From an uncultured Bacteroidales bacterium (GTDB lineage: Bacteria > Bacteroidota > Bacteroidia > Bacteroidales > UBA932): 64,000 bases of DNA. The stretch covers positions 1 through 64,000 of the forward strand of contig CALUSM010000012.1 of NCBI GenBank assembly GCA_944323445.1. Direction: 5' to 3'. The translations under genes and the position numbers were made by a program. Shown in pieces: positions 15,221 to 23,057 of this stretch (its first letter is position 1; each line of letters begins with the position of its first letter). The notes beneath the pieces are model-generated. The model was given only the letters and a program-made list of their open reading frames with translations, searched no databases and was not told where the DNA came from.

Positions 15221-15369
15221 TTTTAGTTATGTCGTAAAATACAGATGCATAAATAGTTACAATATAACTAAAATGTATAGTGGCGCATGGTTGAAAGTGC
15301 AAGCCGCTCACAGGCCTCTCTGAGGCAGTTTTTCGAAGAGATGCTTATCACGTTATATTTTAGTTATAT
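15221..15369. repeat. Repeated ATAACTAAAA sites, two forming an inverted repeat
   Basis: ATATAACTAAAAT at 15262-15274 is the perfect inverse of ATTTTAGTTATAT at 15357-15369; with flanks the match extends to about 21 positions with two mismatches. A third copy of the core, TTTTAGTTAT, lies at 15221-15230, just upstream of the GNAT start. They may be protein-binding sites, or the ends of a lost element. The remainder of 15207-15480 holds no gene that I can support. Confidence 0.6.
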
Positions 15370-15480
15370 TTTAAAATGCTATAGTTCAGGCAATTGCTGT
15401 GTGACGAAAAGGCATAGTGGCATTCGGGGGCTGAACAGGCATTCACGCTATGTCAGTCCGGTGAGGTAAGTATCGGCGCA

Positions 15481-15714
15481 TCAGCAGTCCCCGCCGCTGC
15501 TGTCGGCTTCATCGCGGGTTGCCTTCTTCAGGCGTATATGTCGGAGGGCATAGAACCCTGCCATTATGAAGTCGATTACGGCTATGATAAAAGGTGCTGA
15601 AGTGAAAACTGCCGATCCACGGTATCCGAGCAGGGCCCATATCAAGAGTCCGCATCCTATCACTGCGTAAATTATTGCGTTGGTTTTATCCGAATATTGC
15701 TTTGCCATAATCAT
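15481..15714 (-). CDS. Small membrane protein, two helices
   Basis: 77 residues from the ATG at 15714, which overlaps the stop of the preceding gene as TAATG, a sign of translational coupling; the third codon is also ATG (15708). Two hydrophobic segments (NAIIYAVIGCGLLIWALLGY and PFIIAVIDFIMAGFYAL) are followed by a charged tail RHIRLKKATRDEADSSGGDC. The frame continues upstream but only as a shadow of the DUF486 gene. No family recognised. It is probably the last gene of the minus-strand series. Confidence 0.7.
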   Translation of the reverse strand: MIMAKQYSDKTNAIIYAVIGCGLLIWALLGYRGSAVFTSAPFIIAVIDFIMAGFYALRHIRLKKATRDEADSSGGDC

Positions 15715-16082
15715 TACTTCATGAATACGAAGTACACCGCCAGGATGAGGCAGACGAAGGCGGCGATATGGTTCCAGTGGAAGGTCTGGCCCTTGAAGAC
15801 CAGAATCGTGAACAGGGAGAAGACGGTCAGGGAGACTACTTCCTGTATTACCTTGAGCTGGACGAGGTTGAAGGGGCCGCCGTTGTCCACGAAGCCTATG
15901 CGGTTGGCGGGGACCTGGAAGGAATACTCGAAGAGGGCGATGCCCCACGAGAAGAGGATGACCCCGATCAGAGGCCAGTTGTCGATGAGCTTCATCTCCT
16001 GCAGCTTGAGGTGTCCGTACCATGCGAAAGTCATGAATACGTTGGACACCATCAGCAGCAGTACAGTATAGAATCCAGTCAT
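15714..16082 (-). CDS. DMT-superfamily protein, DUF486 type
   Basis: 122 residues with four hydrophobic helices. The family pattern is clear: FMTFAWYGHLKLQE near residues 16-29, WGIALFEYSFQVPANRIGF near 46-64 and FNLVQLKVIQEVVSLTVFS near 71-89. DUF486 proteins are small inner-membrane proteins related to drug/metabolite transporters; the substrate is unknown. It begins 24 bp after the nitroreductase-like gene stops and is coupled to the following small membrane protein. Confidence 0.88.
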   Translation of the reverse strand: MTGFYTVLLLMVSNVFMTFAWYGHLKLQEMKLIDNWPLIGVILFSWGIALFEYSFQVPANRIGFVDNGGPFNLVQLKVIQEVVSLTVFSLFTILVFKGQTFHWNHIAAFVCLILAVYFVFMK

Positions 16083-16106
16083 ATCGGAAACTGAATCAAA
16101 AGGAAG

Positions 16107-16748
16107 TTAGTCCACGAACTGAATCTTCGAGGCATCGCGGTCCTTGGCCGCAGGACTCTCGGCGGGATAGCCGAATCCGATGCAGTAAAGCAGCTCATAG
16201 CCCTCGGAGAAGCCCAGACGCTTCAGGTAATCAGCGGCCTCAGGCGACTTCATGAATCTTACCGGTCCGCCCAGGCAGCACGAGCCGATACCCATGGACC
16301 AGGCCGAGAGGATCATGTTCTCTCCGAGCAGTCCGCAGTCGATGGGCGACATGTCGTAGGAGGGGTCGTGGGCGATGAAGACCACGGTGGGCGCATTGCG
16401 GAACATATTCTTGAACGAAGGGTCCTCGGCTGCGCGGGGATTGGCCTTGACAAAGAGCTCGGTCACTCCGTCAATGAACTCGGGGGAGTCCACCACGCGG
16501 ATCTCCCAGGACTGGCGGTTCATTCCGTTGGGCGCGTTGATACCGCACTCGAGAATCGTCTTCATGGTATCGCGTCCCACAGCCACAGGCTGATACTGAC
16601 GCACACTGCGGCGGGTCATAATGTTCTCAATCACAATGTCGGAGACACTCTTTTCAGAAGCAGTGCTCCCGGTTCCTGAACCATTCCCGCAGGATGTCAG
16701 GGCCACGGCGCAGACTAAGGCCGCGGCAGATATTCTAAAAAGTTTCAT
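16107..16748 (-). CDS. Nitroreductase-family lipoprotein
   Basis: 213 residues from the ATG at 16748. Upstream in-frame codons only shadow the cysteate-synthase-like gene. A lipoprotein signal (AALVCAVALTSCGNG) precedes a nitroreductase fold: NIMTRRSVRQYQPVAVGRDT near 42-61 with the RRSxRxY FMN-phosphate contact, GINAPNGMNRQSWEIRVVD near 70-88, and GSCCLGGPVRF near 155. The family uses FMN and NAD(P)H; attachment to a membrane surface is unusual for it, although lipoprotein nitroreductases occur in Bacteroidetes. It lies 26 bp after the cysteate-synthase-like gene. Confidence 0.88.
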   Translation of the reverse strand: MKLFRISAAALVCAVALTSCGNGSGTGSTASEKSVSDIVIENIMTRRSVRQYQPVAVGRDTMKTILECGINAPNGMNRQSWEIRVVDSPEFIDGVTELFVKANPRAAEDPSFKNMFRNAPTVVFIAHDPSYDMSPIDCGLLGENMILSAWSMGIGSCCLGGPVRFMKSPEAADYLKRLGFSEGYELLYCIGFGYPAESPAAKDRDASKIQFVD

Positions 16749-16774
16749 AACCGGTTTATACTTAAAATTAAACA

Positions 16775-18067
16775 CTAAGCAAACAGTTTCTCTATCTCCC
16801 GCACGATCCGATCCTTGTCCTCCGAGGGAGAGATGACCAGCGAGGGCTTGAGCCAGTGCACCTTGCAGTCCTTCTTGAAGTGCTGCTCGCCGCCGCCTGT
16901 GATATTGAGCATTATCACGTCGTCGCGGCCCACGGCACCGGCCTTCACGGCCTGTTCTAAACCGGCCAGCGCGGCACCCGAAGCGGAGTAGATGTCCACT
17001 CCCTCCAGCTCCTTGAACATGGCGGCGCAATGGCGGATCTCGGCGTTTGTCACGGCGTACACATCTCCATGAGTATCGCACAGGCAGTCGTACACTCCTC
17101 CGGCGAGCGAATAGGGCGGGCGTCTGTTGGAGAGCACCTTGGCATCGATCATCGCGGCCTTCTGACGGGCCTCGTCGTCATCGAAGGGCAGCAGATCCCT
17201 CTGACCGGCCTTCCATGCGTCGTACATCGGCAGGAAAGGCACGTTCTGCACCGTATGCAGCTTCATCTGAGCCGTACCGAAGCGGCCGTCCTCCAGCAGA
17301 CGAAGATTGGCCTCACGGGCCGCAATGGCTCCTGTACCGCTGCCTATGGCCTGGAAGTATGCGTCGGGTATCCGGCCGATTTCCACAGTGGCCGAGAGCA
17401 CGGTCGTACCCATGCCGTCGCGGCGGGCCACATTCTTGGCGCCTCCCTCGTCGATGAACATTCCCGAACTGCAGGCAGCCTGCGACAGTGCGATGGCATC
17501 GAAATAGTCGCTGCCCTTGGGGGCGCAGACGAGCCTGACGCAGTCCTTGATGGGCTTCTCGAACCAGAGAGCGTCGATATTGTCCTCAGGCACGCAGAGC
17601 AGCAGGGGGATGTCGTTCTCCGAGCAGACCTTGGCGAAGGCCCTGGCCGTATTGCCGGCGGAAGCCACCGTCAGTATCTGCCTGCAGTCCTTGGGCAGAC
17701 GGCCGCATACGGAATAGGCCTCGGTCTCCTTGAACGAGCAGGTCTTCATCAGTGCCCCGCGCTCAGGCCAGTAGCCGGAAAATGCAATATAAAGGTTGCC
17801 CAGACCGAGGTGACGGGCCAGTCCCTCGCTTCTGTATGTCACGGTGGTGGCTGAGTCCTGCAGCAGGCGGTGTACCGGCAGCCAGTCGGCGAAGCGGTAG
17901 AATCCCCAGTCGCTGCCCTTGACATCTATCTGCTTCTTCTGATAGACCGTGCGCACCAGCGAGGGCTTAGGCGATTCGGGGTCAGCCAGCATCCAGCCGC
18001 TGTCCGGAAATATCCGTCCGGTAGCCACATTCATCAGTGAGTACACTGTAGGAGTAAAATTCTTCAT
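16775..18067 (-). CDS. PLP-dependent cysteate-synthase-like enzyme (threonine synthase fold)
   Basis: 430 residues. Fold-type-II PLP enzyme: TCSFKETEAYSV places the PLP-binding lysine at residue 113, and LTVASAGNTARAFAKV near 132-147 is the substrate/phosphate loop, matching cysteate synthase (SFKETEA, ASAGNTARAF) better than ordinary threonine synthase (SFKDR). LNITGGGEQHFKKD near the end is the PLP phosphate region. Cysteate synthase makes L-cysteate from phosphoserine and sulfite; in Alistipes-like Bacteroidales cysteate feeds sulfonolipids, and in methanogens coenzyme M. It lies 24 bp after an HdrD/E-like gene. Ordinary threonine synthase remains the alternative. Confidence 0.75.
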   Translation of the reverse strand: MKNFTPTVYSLMNVATGRIFPDSGWMLADPESPKPSLVRTVYQKKQIDVKGSDWGFYRFADWLPVHRLLQDSATTVTYRSEGLARHLGLGNLYIAFSGYWPERGALMKTCSFKETEAYSVCGRLPKDCRQILTVASAGNTARAFAKVCSENDIPLLLCVPEDNIDALWFEKPIKDCVRLVCAPKGSDYFDAIALSQAACSSGMFIDEGGAKNVARRDGMGTTVLSATVEIGRIPDAYFQAIGSGTGAIAAREANLRLLEDGRFGTAQMKLHTVQNVPFLPMYDAWKAGQRDLLPFDDDEARQKAAMIDAKVLSNRRPPYSLAGGVYDCLCDTHGDVYAVTNAEIRHCAAMFKELEGVDIYSASGAALAGLEQAVKAGAVGRDDVIMLNITGGGEQHFKKDCKVHWLKPSLVISPSEDKDRIVREIEKLFA

Positions 18068-18091
18068 GGCGTGTATATCGTTAAGTTGTTA

Positions 18092-19903
18092 TTAATTCAT
18101 ATTCTGAGCCACCACCTCGGCGAAGTCGCTCACCTTCCTGGGCGAATAGGGGGAGAATGTCTTCAGGCACAGGGGGCAGGCGGTGACAATCCTCTCGGGC
18201 GAGGCGTACATCAGGTTGTCCAGGGCCTTCAGGGTAATGTCCTTGCGGTCCTCGTATGACAATGTCAGGGAGCCCAGCGACCCTCCGCAGCAGATGCTCT
18301 CGTCGTGGTGCTTTTCCGCCTCCACCAGCTCTCCGGCCGCGCTCAGCACCCTCCTGGGCTGACGGTACACCTTGCAGCCGCGTCCCAGCTCGCAGGGGTC
18401 GTGGTAAACTATCTTCTCTCCCGAGTTCCTGAGGGTTATGCGTCCGAGCCGCACAAGCTCGTCGAAGTATTCGGTATAATGCACGATGCGGATGCCCTTG
18501 AGGTCGTAGTTCTCGCGGAAGACCTTATAGCAGATCGGGCAGGAGAGCAGCAGGGTAGTGGCTCCGCTCTGACGTATCAGCTCGGTGTTGCGCCGGATCA
18601 TTTCCTGAGCCCTTTCATCCCTTCCGGCTAATATCAGAGGCCGTCCGCAGCATATACCGCCGTCGCGGTCCATGAAGCTCCAGTCCACTCCGGCATGGTC
18701 CAGTACAGCTGCTACGGCCTTGGAAATGACGGGGGTGAGCTGGGTCATGCAGCCGGCGTAGTAGAGGACTTTCTCCTGGGAGTTCTCCACTCCCTCCGGC
18801 AGGCTATAGGAGGTAAAATAGCTGTAGTCCGCAGGGGCAGGAGCGGCCCTGAGTCCTCTCAGGCTCCGCTTGATGTTGCAGGAGTCCACGCCTACGGGGC
18901 AGACGGCGACGCACTTGCCGCACATCAGGCATTTGTCCGCGCTCTCCTCGCAGCGGGCCCAGTTGCGGCGCCTGAGCAGACGGTTGAAATATACCGTGGC
19001 GAAGCGCAGGTTCTTCTTCTGGCCCATCATCGGACATGCGTCGATGCACATTCCGCAGTTGGAGCAGGAGTATATCTGGGCGATGGAGTAGCCTTTGCGG
19101 GGATGGGAGACCTTGATGCCGGCATTGCGCAGCACTATCAGGAAGGCCTCCGTGGGGATGTGCATGTACCGGGTGAAGGGCAGCAGCACGAAGAAGGTGC
19201 CGAGGAGGGTGGAGTAGGCCCACCAGGTCGGCAGGATGTGGTAGGTATTGGTCAGGAAGTTGCTGAACAGCCAGTACATCGGACGGGTGAGGAAGCTGCC
19301 TCCGGCAATACCGGCGGTGAAGCTCTCAGCGAGGAGCCTGACGGGGAAAATGGCCCACAGGCAGTACATGGCCAGGCGGTCCGGTATCTGGTTCCTGGTG
19401 GTCCTGCGCATGCCGAACATCATCGAGCGGATGCGCTTGAACATGGCCAGGAAGACTCCGCTTAGCACCACGAGCAGGAAGAAGTCCATCAGGAAGAAGA
19501 AGAACGAGCCCTTGAGGGTGTGGTCGGTCTCCATCACGAAGAACCTGAAGAACACGGGGTAGTAGAAGGTAGAGAGACGGTCAGGCACGAAGAGCCAGGT
19601 CTCGATATGACCCAGCACTATCAGCATGAACCATCCGAAGGCGATGCTCGAGTGCATGTAGCCCAACAGCGGCTTGCGTTTCCATATCTTGGTGTGCAGG
19701 AGGACATCGCAGATGATGTCCTTGAGATTTATTACCCATAATTTGGGGTTGATCAGGGAGAGGAAGAACTTCTTTCTGTCCGCTGCGGGAAGCTGTATTA
19801 TGACCCGGATTATCCCTATCACCAGATAGATGAGTATGAAACTCATGCCTATCACGAAGGGGAGGACGAAATCGTTGTATCCTGATATGAACCTGTCTTT
19901 CAC
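18092..19903 (-). CDS. Membrane heterodisulfide-reductase-like protein (HdrE/HdrD-type fusion)
   Basis: 603 residues. The N-terminal ~270 hold about five to six membrane helices (FVIGMSFILIYLVIGIIRVI, then HSSIAFGWFMLIVLGHIETW and further segments) with histidines suitable for heme, like the cytochrome-type anchors of HdrE/DsrM proteins. Next come two 4Fe-4S motifs (CSNCGMCIDACP near 287, CLMCGKCVAVCPVGV near 328). Last are two CCG domains (GICCGRP then CPICYK; SICCGGS then CPLCLK) as in HdrD. So it could pass electrons between the quinone pool and a cytosolic thiol or disulfide partner. It overlaps the upstream HdrC-like gene by 4 bp. Confidence 0.85.
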   Translation of the reverse strand: MKDRFISGYNDFVLPFVIGMSFILIYLVIGIIRVIIQLPAADRKKFFLSLINPKLWVINLKDIICDVLLHTKIWKRKPLLGYMHSSIAFGWFMLIVLGHIETWLFVPDRLSTFYYPVFFRFFVMETDHTLKGSFFFFLMDFFLLVVLSGVFLAMFKRIRSMMFGMRRTTRNQIPDRLAMYCLWAIFPVRLLAESFTAGIAGGSFLTRPMYWLFSNFLTNTYHILPTWWAYSTLLGTFFVLLPFTRYMHIPTEAFLIVLRNAGIKVSHPRKGYSIAQIYSCSNCGMCIDACPMMGQKKNLRFATVYFNRLLRRRNWARCEESADKCLMCGKCVAVCPVGVDSCNIKRSLRGLRAAPAPADYSYFTSYSLPEGVENSQEKVLYYAGCMTQLTPVISKAVAAVLDHAGVDWSFMDRDGGICCGRPLILAGRDERAQEMIRRNTELIRQSGATTLLLSCPICYKVFRENYDLKGIRIVHYTEYFDELVRLGRITLRNSGEKIVYHDPCELGRGCKVYRQPRRVLSAAGELVEAEKHHDESICCGGSLGSLTLSYEDRKDITLKALDNLMYASPERIVTACPLCLKTFSPYSPRKVSDFAEVVAQNMN

Positions 19904-20229
19904 TTCTTTTGGTAGATTTTAGTTACACTTAGTATCAGATGCCTGGTGTTGATGCCGCGGGGGCAGACTATCAGGCATTTGCCGCAGAGCATACAGTGGG
20001 AGACCATCCTGAGGACCTCGTCCTCGCGGCCTCGTCCGAGCAGCAGGATCACCCTCCTGAGGTTCATGTCGCTGTGCCCGGCCGTGGGGCAGGAGGCCGC
20101 GCATGAGCCGCAGGCCATGCACTTGAGCACGTCCGGCTCCTCGCGGGCAAGTTCCTCGAATCTAGTCCTGTCGAACTTGTCCAGATTGATGGCGGAACTG
20201 GGTGATATGCCGTATCCGAAATCTATCAT
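19900..20229 (-). CDS. HdrC-like 4Fe-4S dicluster protein (second copy)
   Basis: 109 residues. Two 4Fe-4S motifs: CMACGSCAASCPTAGHSDMN near residue 38 and CMLCGKCLIVCPRGINTRHL near 82. Length and order match HdrC subunits, which wire HdrA to the CCG subunit. It overlaps both neighbours by 4 bp, so a complex with HdrA and the membrane protein is likely. Confidence 0.88.
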   Translation of the reverse strand: MIDFGYGISPSSAINLDKFDRTRFEELAREEPDVLKCMACGSCAASCPTAGHSDMNLRRVILLLGRGREDEVLRMVSHCMLCGKCLIVCPRGINTRHLILSVTKIYQKK

Positions 20230-21251
20230 TGCTCCTGGAGGTATTCGTGAATACTTGTAGCGGCGGCCCTTGCCTCTGCCATGGTCTCAGGCAGGGTCTT
20301 GGGGCCGGTGCATGCTCCGGCGTAGAAGACTCCCGTGCAGTATGACGCCTGTGCGGCCGTGAGGGAGTCCTTGGGCTTGAGGAAGCCGTCTTCCATGGTG
20401 GAGAGCGCGAGGGTACGTGCGATGGGATCCACGGCCCTGTTGTGGGACATTCCGGCCATCAGCACCAGCAGGTCGAGAGTGACCCTGAGCGGCTTGCCGG
20501 AGAGGGTGTCCTCGGCCTTGACGAAGAGATGCCCGTCCTTGTCCTCGGAGACCTCCGAGACGCGGCCCCGGACGAAGATCACGCCGTATTTCTTCTGGGC
20601 CTCGAGATACATGTCCTCGTATCCGCGGCCGAACATTCTCAGGTCCATGTAGAAGCAGTAGACCACCGCGTCGGGGAACTGCTGCTTGATCTCGCAGGCC
20701 TGCTTTACCGCAGTGGCGCAGCAGACCTTGGAGCAGTAACGGTTGCCCACCTTCTCGTCGCGGGAGCCCACGCAGTGCACGAAGCCTATGCGGCGGGGAT
20801 TGTCGACGGCAGGCACCGGTATACCGGAGAAATAATCCTCCAGGTCAGCGTTCGTGATGACCCGGTCGTAAATGCCGTAGCCGTATTCCTCCTTCTTGGA
20901 TGCGTTGAAAAGGGTGAAACCGGTGGTCAGCAGCAGGGCGTCGGCCAGGACTGAGAGACCGTTGGAGAGGATGACATTGTAGCCCCTCTCGAGCTTATTG
21001 ACCTGAGTCACCTCCGTGGAAGTAAACCACTTGATCCGTCCCATCGAGGCCGTCAGCTGACTCAGGACATCCTCCGCCGGTGTTCCGTAGGGGAAGAGCC
21101 TGTCCCAGCGGCACAGATGTCCGCCCAAGCGGCTATCCCTTTCCACGAGGAATACGGTATAGCCCATTGCGTCCAGGGCGCGGGATGCCTCTATTCCGGC
21201 CGGTCCTCCGCCGATTACCACTATATTGCGCTGTTGATTGCTTATTTCCAT
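20226..21251 (-). CDS. HdrA-like FAD protein
   Basis: 341 residues. Rossmann motif NIVVIGGGPAGIEASRALD near 9-27 and a second redox segment. The HdrA signature cysteine stretch is present: FVHCVGSRDEKVGNRYCSKV followed by CC, near residues 157-178. The C-terminus has GVFYAGACTGPKTLPETMAE, the flavin-binding end with a further cysteine. Unlike many HdrA proteins it carries no ferredoxin domains, so the clusters come from the two HdrC-like partners. HdrA can bifurcate electrons from NADH or hydrogenase; whether this one does is unknown. It sits 9 bp downstream of the HdrB-like gene. Confidence 0.87.
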   Translation of the reverse strand: MEISNQQRNIVVIGGGPAGIEASRALDAMGYTVFLVERDSRLGGHLCRWDRLFPYGTPAEDVLSQLTASMGRIKWFTSTEVTQVNKLERGYNVILSNGLSVLADALLLTTGFTLFNASKKEEYGYGIYDRVITNADLEDYFSGIPVPAVDNPRRIGFVHCVGSRDEKVGNRYCSKVCCATAVKQACEIKQQFPDAVVYCFYMDLRMFGRGYEDMYLEAQKKYGVIFVRGRVSEVSEDKDGHLFVKAEDTLSGKPLRVTLDLLVLMAGMSHNRAVDPIARTLALSTMEDGFLKPKDSLTAAQASYCTGVFYAGACTGPKTLPETMAEARAAATSIHEYLQEQ

Positions 21252-21260
21252 ATATGAAGA

Positions 21261-22334
21261 TTAGAAGATTCTGATATTGGCAGGGCTGACGGGGACTCCG
21301 AGGTCCTTGCCGCCCAGGCCCTTGTATTTACTGGATTTGTCGTACTGCACGCCCATTTTGTCCAGAAGCGGCTCGACCGCCACCTGATGCATCTGCAGTC
21401 CGAGGTCCCAGGGGTCGTAGCCCATGACCAGCGCGGCCACTTCCTCGGAGGACAGCACGGGGATGCCGTAGCCGGGTGTATCGCCGTAGGTCTTGCCGGT
21501 GGTCTCGGCGATGACGTACTGCCAGCGGTCCAGGAAGTAGTTGCAACCCGGGCAGTTGGTGATGATCAGGTCGGGATGGAAGGGTTCCATCGACTCGAAC
21601 TTCTTATAGGTGTTGGTCAGCGAGTAGCCTCTGTTGGCCTTGACCAGGTACTGCCGGAAACCGAAGCCGCAGCAGTGCCTCCGCTCGGGATAGTCCACCA
21701 CGCTGCCGCCCAGGGCCTCCACCAGTCCGGCCAGAACGCGGGGATACTCGGCTCCGCCCACGGACTTGGAGGGGAAAATCTTGGAATAATGGCAGCCGAT
21801 GTGCTCCACCACTTTCAGGGGCTCTCCGGTGCGGACATTTATCAGGGGATATTTGGCCTGCTCGGAGATCAGGAAGCGGTAGTGGTACATCATATCGCTG
21901 GAGTGCATCAGGAAGTCCGGCTTTACGAACTCCCTCTTACATGCCTTCCACAGCAGTTCGTGTATCTTCTCCTCGATCTCGGGATGCTCCTCCCAGGTCT
22001 GGAGTATCTCGCTGTGCAGACCGAAGGAGGTCACGCACGATACCACGAAATTCCTGTAGCCGGCCTGGTTCATCAGGGAGAACTGACGGGCGATGATGGT
22101 CATGGAGGTCTCCTCGGGGGTGGTGTCGCTGTGGTAGGCTATGCCGCCGCAGGTGGTGTGGAGGGGATCCTCGTAGAAGTCCTTGCCGAAACGGTTGCGC
22201 ACTATGTCTAAGAAGGCCTGCTCGGCACCCGGATTGAAGTTCTGGCGGATGCAGCTGCGGGCGTAGAAATACTTGTCATCGGGTATCTCTTTCTGGAACT
22301 CGGACCATATTTTTTTCTTTCCTTCGTAATTCAT
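21261..22334 (-). CDS. HdrB-like CCG-domain protein
   Basis: 357 residues. The second CCG domain is clear: RRHCCGFGFRQYLVKANRGY near 228-247, then NCPGCNYFLDRW near 270. The first half has GCHYSK and an earlier TTCGGIAYH motif near 60-68, suggesting a modified first domain. In HdrB the CCG cysteines bind the noncubane 4Fe-4S clusters that reduce a disulfide. There is no coenzyme M/B in Bacteroidales, so the native disulfide or other substrate is unknown. It follows the HdrC-like gene by 6 bp. Confidence 0.83.
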   Translation of the reverse strand: MNYEGKKKIWSEFQKEIPDDKYFYARSCIRQNFNPGAEQAFLDIVRNRFGKDFYEDPLHTTCGGIAYHSDTTPEETSMTIIARQFSLMNQAGYRNFVVSCVTSFGLHSEILQTWEEHPEIEEKIHELLWKACKREFVKPDFLMHSSDMMYHYRFLISEQAKYPLINVRTGEPLKVVEHIGCHYSKIFPSKSVGGAEYPRVLAGLVEALGGSVVDYPERRHCCGFGFRQYLVKANRGYSLTNTYKKFESMEPFHPDLIITNCPGCNYFLDRWQYVIAETTGKTYGDTPGYGIPVLSSEEVAALVMGYDPWDLGLQMHQVAVEPLLDKMGVQYDKSSKYKGLGGKDLGVPVSPANIRIF

Positions 22335-22340
22335 GCGGTA

Positions 22341-23045
22341 CTACTGATTCTGTTGGTTAAGGTGCTCACCATGAGTCTCATTGAACACTTCGTTGAAATA
22401 CTCTTCCTCGCTCAGTCCCATCTCCTGAGCCTTCTTGCGCGAGAGGTCCTTAATCTTCTCGACCCGGGCCGAGCCGCCTGTCACGTCGAATATCTTCTGC
22501 AGGTCGTCAAGGGATTCGCGGGCAATCTTGCGCAGGGGACCCGGGCCGCTCTTTCCATAGTTGGCGCCCACGCGGTCGTACACGTCCTGCAGATGGTCCT
22601 CGATCCACTTGCCGACCGTCCCGTATTCAGGATGATTCTCGTACTTGAAGGTCTCGGGATGGACGCAGTATCCGTAATTGAGGACATTGCCGCAGAGCAC
22701 CTTTGCCAAGGCATACTGCTGCCGGCCTTTCTCGGACTCCACGAAGTAGCCCAGCTCGACGGAAAGGGTGCGCAGGGCGATGATGACCTGTCCGGGGGCA
22801 TTGGTCCTGGGACAGCGGGTCACGCAGGACATGCACTCGCCGCAGTACCAGATAGTATCGCTCTTGAGCAGCTTGATAATCTCCTCGTCGTCCTGGGTCT
22901 GGACGATGTTGACGATGTTCTTGGGGTTGTAGCGGTAGAATTCGGCAGCCGGGCATACGGCGGTGCAGGTCCCGCAGTTGATGCAGGCCTTCAGTCCCTC
23001 CTGGAGCCGGACGTCGCTCATCAGCCGTTCGTATATCTTACCCAT
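22341..23045 (-). CDS. HdrC-like 4Fe-4S dicluster protein, longer form
   Basis: 234 residues. CINCGTCTAVCPAAEFYRYN near 20-39 and CGECMSCVTRCPRTNAPGQV near 72-91 bind two 4Fe-4S clusters. A helical C-terminal half (VGANYGKSGPGPLRKIARES onward) is longer than in minimal HdrC. It starts the hdr series 12 bp after carB stops. Confidence 0.87.
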   Translation of the reverse strand: MGKIYERLMSDVRLQEGLKACINCGTCTAVCPAAEFYRYNPKNIVNIVQTQDDEEIIKLLKSDTIWYCGECMSCVTRCPRTNAPGQVIIALRTLSVELGYFVESEKGRQQYALAKVLCGNVLNYGYCVHPETFKYENHPEYGTVGKWIEDHLQDVYDRVGANYGKSGPGPLRKIARESLDDLQKIFDVTGGSARVEKIKDLSRKKAQEMGLSEEEYFNEVFNETHGEHLNQQNQ

Positions 23046-23057
23046 AATGATTGTGGT

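Noticed and set aside
15715-16023. N-terminal extension of the small membrane protein
   Set aside because: Overlaps the DUF486 gene completely and has no domain; the TAATG coupling fixes the start near 15714.
16749-17081. N-terminal extension of the nitroreductase-like gene
   Set aside because: The extra codons are an arginine-rich shadow of the preceding gene; the lipoprotein signal begins at 16748.
17030-17854. Plus-strand open frame of 274 codons inside the cysteate-synthase-like gene
   Set aside because: Antisense shadow of a gene with PLP-enzyme motifs.
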